Origin: Polynucleobacter sp. KF022
GTDB taxonomy: Bacteria > Pseudomonadota > Gammaproteobacteria > Burkholderiales > Burkholderiaceae
Direction: 5' to 3'
Assembly (NCBI RefSeq): GCF_027924105.1
Contig: NZ_AP026972.1
Location: 868,001 to 932,000, forward strand
DNA length: 64,000 bases
The notes below the pieces were generated by a model. That model had not been told where the DNA came from. It saw only the letters and a list, made by a program, of their open reading frames with translations, and ran no database searches. The number at the start of each line of letters is the position of its first letter. Position 1 is the first letter of the stretch. This document shows positions 61,983-64,000 of the stretch, one piece after another. The position numbers and the translations under genes are program-made.

Positions 61983-62069
61983 GCGAGGATGGCGAAATTG
62001 GTAGACGCACCAGGTTTAGGTCCTGACGCCAGAAATGGTGTGGGGGTTCGAGTCCCCCTCCTCGCACCA
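61983..62069 (+). tRNA. tRNA-Leu (TAG)
   Basis: An 87-base tRNA with a long variable arm, as in Leu/Ser tRNAs. The acceptor arms GCGAGGA/TCCTCGC pair fully, A and CCA are encoded, the D region is TGGCGAAATTGGTAGACGCA, the anticodon loop is TTTAGGT with TAG, and the T arm has GGGGGTTCGAGTCCCCC. It lies 57 bases before tig, a neighbourhood often seen in Burkholderiales. Confidence 0.96.
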
Positions 62070-62126
62070 CAAGATTGCTACTTGGCTTGGACTTCACATT
62101 TCCAGATCTTCAATTAAGAGACGAGA

Positions 62127-63464
62127 ATGGCTGTGCAGATAGAAAATTTAGGTTCACTAGACCGCAAAATGACTTTGGAATTCGCTCGTGCCGATTTGGC
62201 AAAAGCGCGCGAGGCCCGCTTGGCTAAAGTTGGTAAGACCATGAAGATGGCCGGCTTCCGTCCAGGCAAGGTTCCAAAGAACATTATTGAAAAACAACAC
62301 GGCATGCAAATTGATTTCGAATTGCAATTCGATAAAGCAGCTGAGCTCTTTTACGAGATGGCGCAAAAAGAAGGTGTGGCTTTAGCTGGCCAACCTCGTC
62401 TAGAGCCTAAGAGTGAGCTCGAAGCAGAGAAGGTTGTGTTTGATGCCTTCTTTGAAGTATTGCCAGAAGTAAAGATTGGCGACTTCAGTAAAGCTGAAGT
62501 AACTAAGTACACAACAGATATTGGCGAAGCCGAAATTGACCGCGCTTTAGATGTATTGCGTAAACAGCAAGTCCATTACCACGCGCGCGGCGAGGCTGGT
62601 GCCCATGGCGACGGCGGCTCTAATACTGCGGCACAAGCAGGCGACCAAGTTGTGATCGATTTTGTTGGCAAGATTGATGGCGTTGAATTCGCTGGTGGCA
62701 AAGCCGAAAACTTTGAATATGTATTGGGCGAAGGTCGCATGCTTCCTGAATTTGAAGCAGCTACCTTAGGTCTAAAAGTTGGCGAGAGCAAATCGTTCCC
62801 CTTAAGCTTTCCCGCTGACTACCACGGTAAAGATGTTGCTGGTAAGACTGCGGAATTCACTATCACTGTTAAGGCCGTTAATTGGGCCCATCTACCAGCC
62901 GTTGATGACGCATTTGCATTGTCATTAGGTGTTACTGAAGGTGGCGTTGCAAAAATGCGTGCTGAAGTAAAAGAGAATTTAGATCGCGAAGTAAAGCGTC
63001 GTATTACTTCTCTAATGAAAAATGAAGTCATGGATAAGCTCAATGACTTATGTGAGTTGGATGTTCCTAAATCTCTCGTTGCCTCAGAGCAAGAGCGTTT
63101 GGTTGAGAATGCTCGTCAAGACTTGATGCAGCGCGGCGTTCCTAATGCAAAGGATGCCCCAATTCCAGTAGAGATCTTTGCGGAGCAAGCTACAAAGCGC
63201 GTTCGTCTTGGATTGATCTTGAGTGAACTCGTTAAGAAGCAAAATTTGGCCGCTACCGCTGACCAAATTAAGGCGGAAATTGATGAGCAAGCAGCAACTT
63301 ACGAAGATCCTAAAGAGGTAGTTCGTTGGTTCTACAGCAATCCAAGCCGTTTAAAGGACATCGAAAACCTAGTGCTTGAAGATAACGTGATTAAATATTT
63401 CACGTCTCAAGCCAAGGTAAGCGATAAGGCCGTTACCTTTGAAGAACTCAGCAAGCTAAACTAA
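62127..63464 (+). CDS. tig: Trigger factor (ribosome-bound chaperone)
   Basis: A 445-residue chaperone/prolyl isomerase. The ribosome-binding loop is GFRPGKVPKNI near 45-55, the FKBP-type domain spans about 150-245 (GDQVVIDFVGKIDGVEFAGG), and the helical arm domain makes up the C-terminus. A small Gly/Ser/His-rich insert (EAGAHGDGGSNTAAQ) lies before the isomerase domain. It binds nascent chains at the ribosome exit. tig-clpP order follows, as in most Proteobacteria. Confidence 0.95.
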   Translation: MAVQIENLGSLDRKMTLEFARADLAKAREARLAKVGKTMKMAGFRPGKVPKNIIEKQHGMQIDFELQFDKAAELFYEMAQKEGVALAGQPRLEPKSELEAEKVVFDAFFEVLPEVKIGDFSKAEVTKYTTDIGEAEIDRALDVLRKQQVHYHARGEAGAHGDGGSNTAAQAGDQVVIDFVGKIDGVEFAGGKAENFEYVLGEGRMLPEFEAATLGLKVGESKSFPLSFPADYHGKDVAGKTAEFTITVKAVNWAHLPAVDDAFALSLGVTEGGVAKMRAEVKENLDREVKRRITSLMKNEVMDKLNDLCELDVPKSLVASEQERLVENARQDLMQRGVPNAKDAPIPVEIFAEQATKRVRLGLILSELVKKQNLAATADQIKAEIDEQAATYEDPKEVVRWFYSNPSRLKDIENLVLEDNVIKYFTSQAKVSDKAVTFEELSKLN

Positions 63465-63506
63465 GTTATAAATTAAGTCATCCATTTACCCATAAGAGGT
63501 TTCAAA

Positions 63507-64000
63507 ATGATCCATAACCATTCTCAGTCTGAAAATCTAGAACCAAAAGGCTTGGGCTTGGTTCCAATGGTGATTGAAACCTCTGGTAGAGGTGAGCGTG
63601 CTTACGACATCTACTCCAGATTACTGCGTGAGCGCGTTGTCTTTTTGGTTGGCGAAGTAAATGATCAAACTGCTAACTTAGTGATTGCTCAGTTGTTGTT
63701 TCTTGAGAGTGAAAACCCAGATAAAGAAATTTCTTTGTACATTAATTCTCCTGGCGGTTCTGTATCAGCTGGCTTAGCAATTTATGACACGATGCAATTT
63801 ATTAAGCCTCATGTCAGCACATTGTGCATGGGTATGGCTGCAAGCATGGGTGCGTTCCTCTTGTGCGCCGGCGAAAAAGGTAAGCGTTATGCCTTGCCAA
63901 ATTCCCGTGTAATGATTCATCAGCCTTTGGGTGGTGCGCGCGGTCAAGCCTCTGATATCGAAATTCAAGCTCGTGAAATTCTGTACCTACGTGAACGCTT
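63507..64000 (+). CDS. clpP: ATP-dependent Clp protease proteolytic subunit, 5' part
   Basis: The first 164 codons; the window ends inside the gene. The N-terminal propeptide (about 20 residues) is followed by LGLVPMVIETSGRGERAYDI, the usual ClpP start. The catalytic Ser113 is in GMAASMGAFLL and His138 in MIHQPLGG; the catalytic Asp lies beyond the window. It forms the double-heptamer protease used with ClpX or ClpA. The start follows AAGAGGT. It lies 42 bases after tig. Confidence 0.96.
   Translation, partial: MIHNHSQSENLEPKGLGLVPMVIETSGRGERAYDIYSRLLRERVVFLVGEVNDQTANLVIAQLLFLESENPDKEISLYINSPGGSVSAGLAIYDTMQFIKPHVSTLCMGMAASMGAFLLCAGEKGKRYALPNSRVMIHQPLGGARGQASDIEIQAREILYLRER

Noticed and set aside
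1..64000. Defence islands, CRISPR arrays, integrons or insertion sequences
   Set aside because: No repeat array, transposase, integrase or known defence protein was found on either strand; the gene content is housekeeping and metabolic.

Overview
The window looks like a piece of a small-genome freshwater betaproteobacterium, most probably Polynucleobacter or a close Burkholderiaceae relative. The reasons are moderate GC by eye, very tight gene packing, Bug-family periplasmic receptors, and gene neighbourhoods familiar from that group (tRNA-Leu/tig/clpP, tsaB-rimI, phaC-phaB-phaR-rimO, a thiCOSGE operon). The genus is inferred from gene order and protein sequence, not from a search. No insertion sequence, prophage, CRISPR array or rRNA is visible, and no stretch above about 300 bases lacks a gene. 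The longest gaps are about 200 bases (5722-5943 and 22547-22747), and both hold candidate regulatory sites.

Layout. 1-5.7 kb: the end of one Bug receptor, a lipoprotein, and a leftward catabolic operon of Bug receptor, acyl-CoA synthetase, citryl-CoA-lyase-like enzyme and two SDR dehydrogenases. 5.9-7.9 kb: a small regulator with its own promoter/operator, an exported protein, a zinc-ribbon Smr-like protein and the DUF883/YqjE/YqjK-type membrane trio. 7.9-15.3 kb: adenine salvage (apt and a nucleosidase, head to head), fadD, an IlvD/Edd dehydratase, an outer-membrane barrel, an inner-membrane protein and a U32 tRNA-modification protein. 15.4-22.6 kb: tRNA-Asn and thiamine biosynthesis (thiD convergent to riboswitch-led thiCOSGE) followed by a Nudix enzyme of the thiamine-damage type. 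22.7-25.5 kb: a pair of DnaA boxes, tRNA-Arg, and an operon of CoA-transferase, MFS transporter and a 47-residue membrane protein.

25.5-30 kb: topoisomerase IV (parE-parC). 30-34.3 kb: xdhC/mocA, a RidA protein, and a MoxR/VWA pair. 34.4-35.2 kb: two small cytochromes c behind a perfect FNR-type site. 35.2-43.3 kb: a GntR regulator with a palindrome over its start codon, divergent from a propionate/methylmalonyl-CoA operon (mutase, MeaB GTPase, carboxylase beta and alpha, epimerase-like VOC protein). 43.3-50.3 kb: tsaB, rimI, a probable holD (DNA polymerase III psi), lplT, alr, bamD, rluD, pgeF. 50.4-56.1 kb: polyhydroxyalkanoate synthesis (phaC, phaB, phaR, a BktB/PhaA-type thiolase) with rimO inserted. 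56-64 kb: serB, mfd, ispD-ispF, tRNA-Leu, tig and the start of clpP.

The carbon chemistry forms a connected picture by inference: propionyl-CoA is carboxylated and isomerised to succinyl-CoA, while acetyl-CoA, including that from fatty acids and possibly from citryl-CoA-type cleavage, can be stored as polyhydroxybutyrate. I found no clearly new multi-gene system. The best leads are the candidate psi subunit, the citryl-CoA-lyase catabolic module, the paired DnaA boxes, the FNR and GntR sites, the thiC ribosome-site hairpin, and the hidden 47-residue membrane protein.
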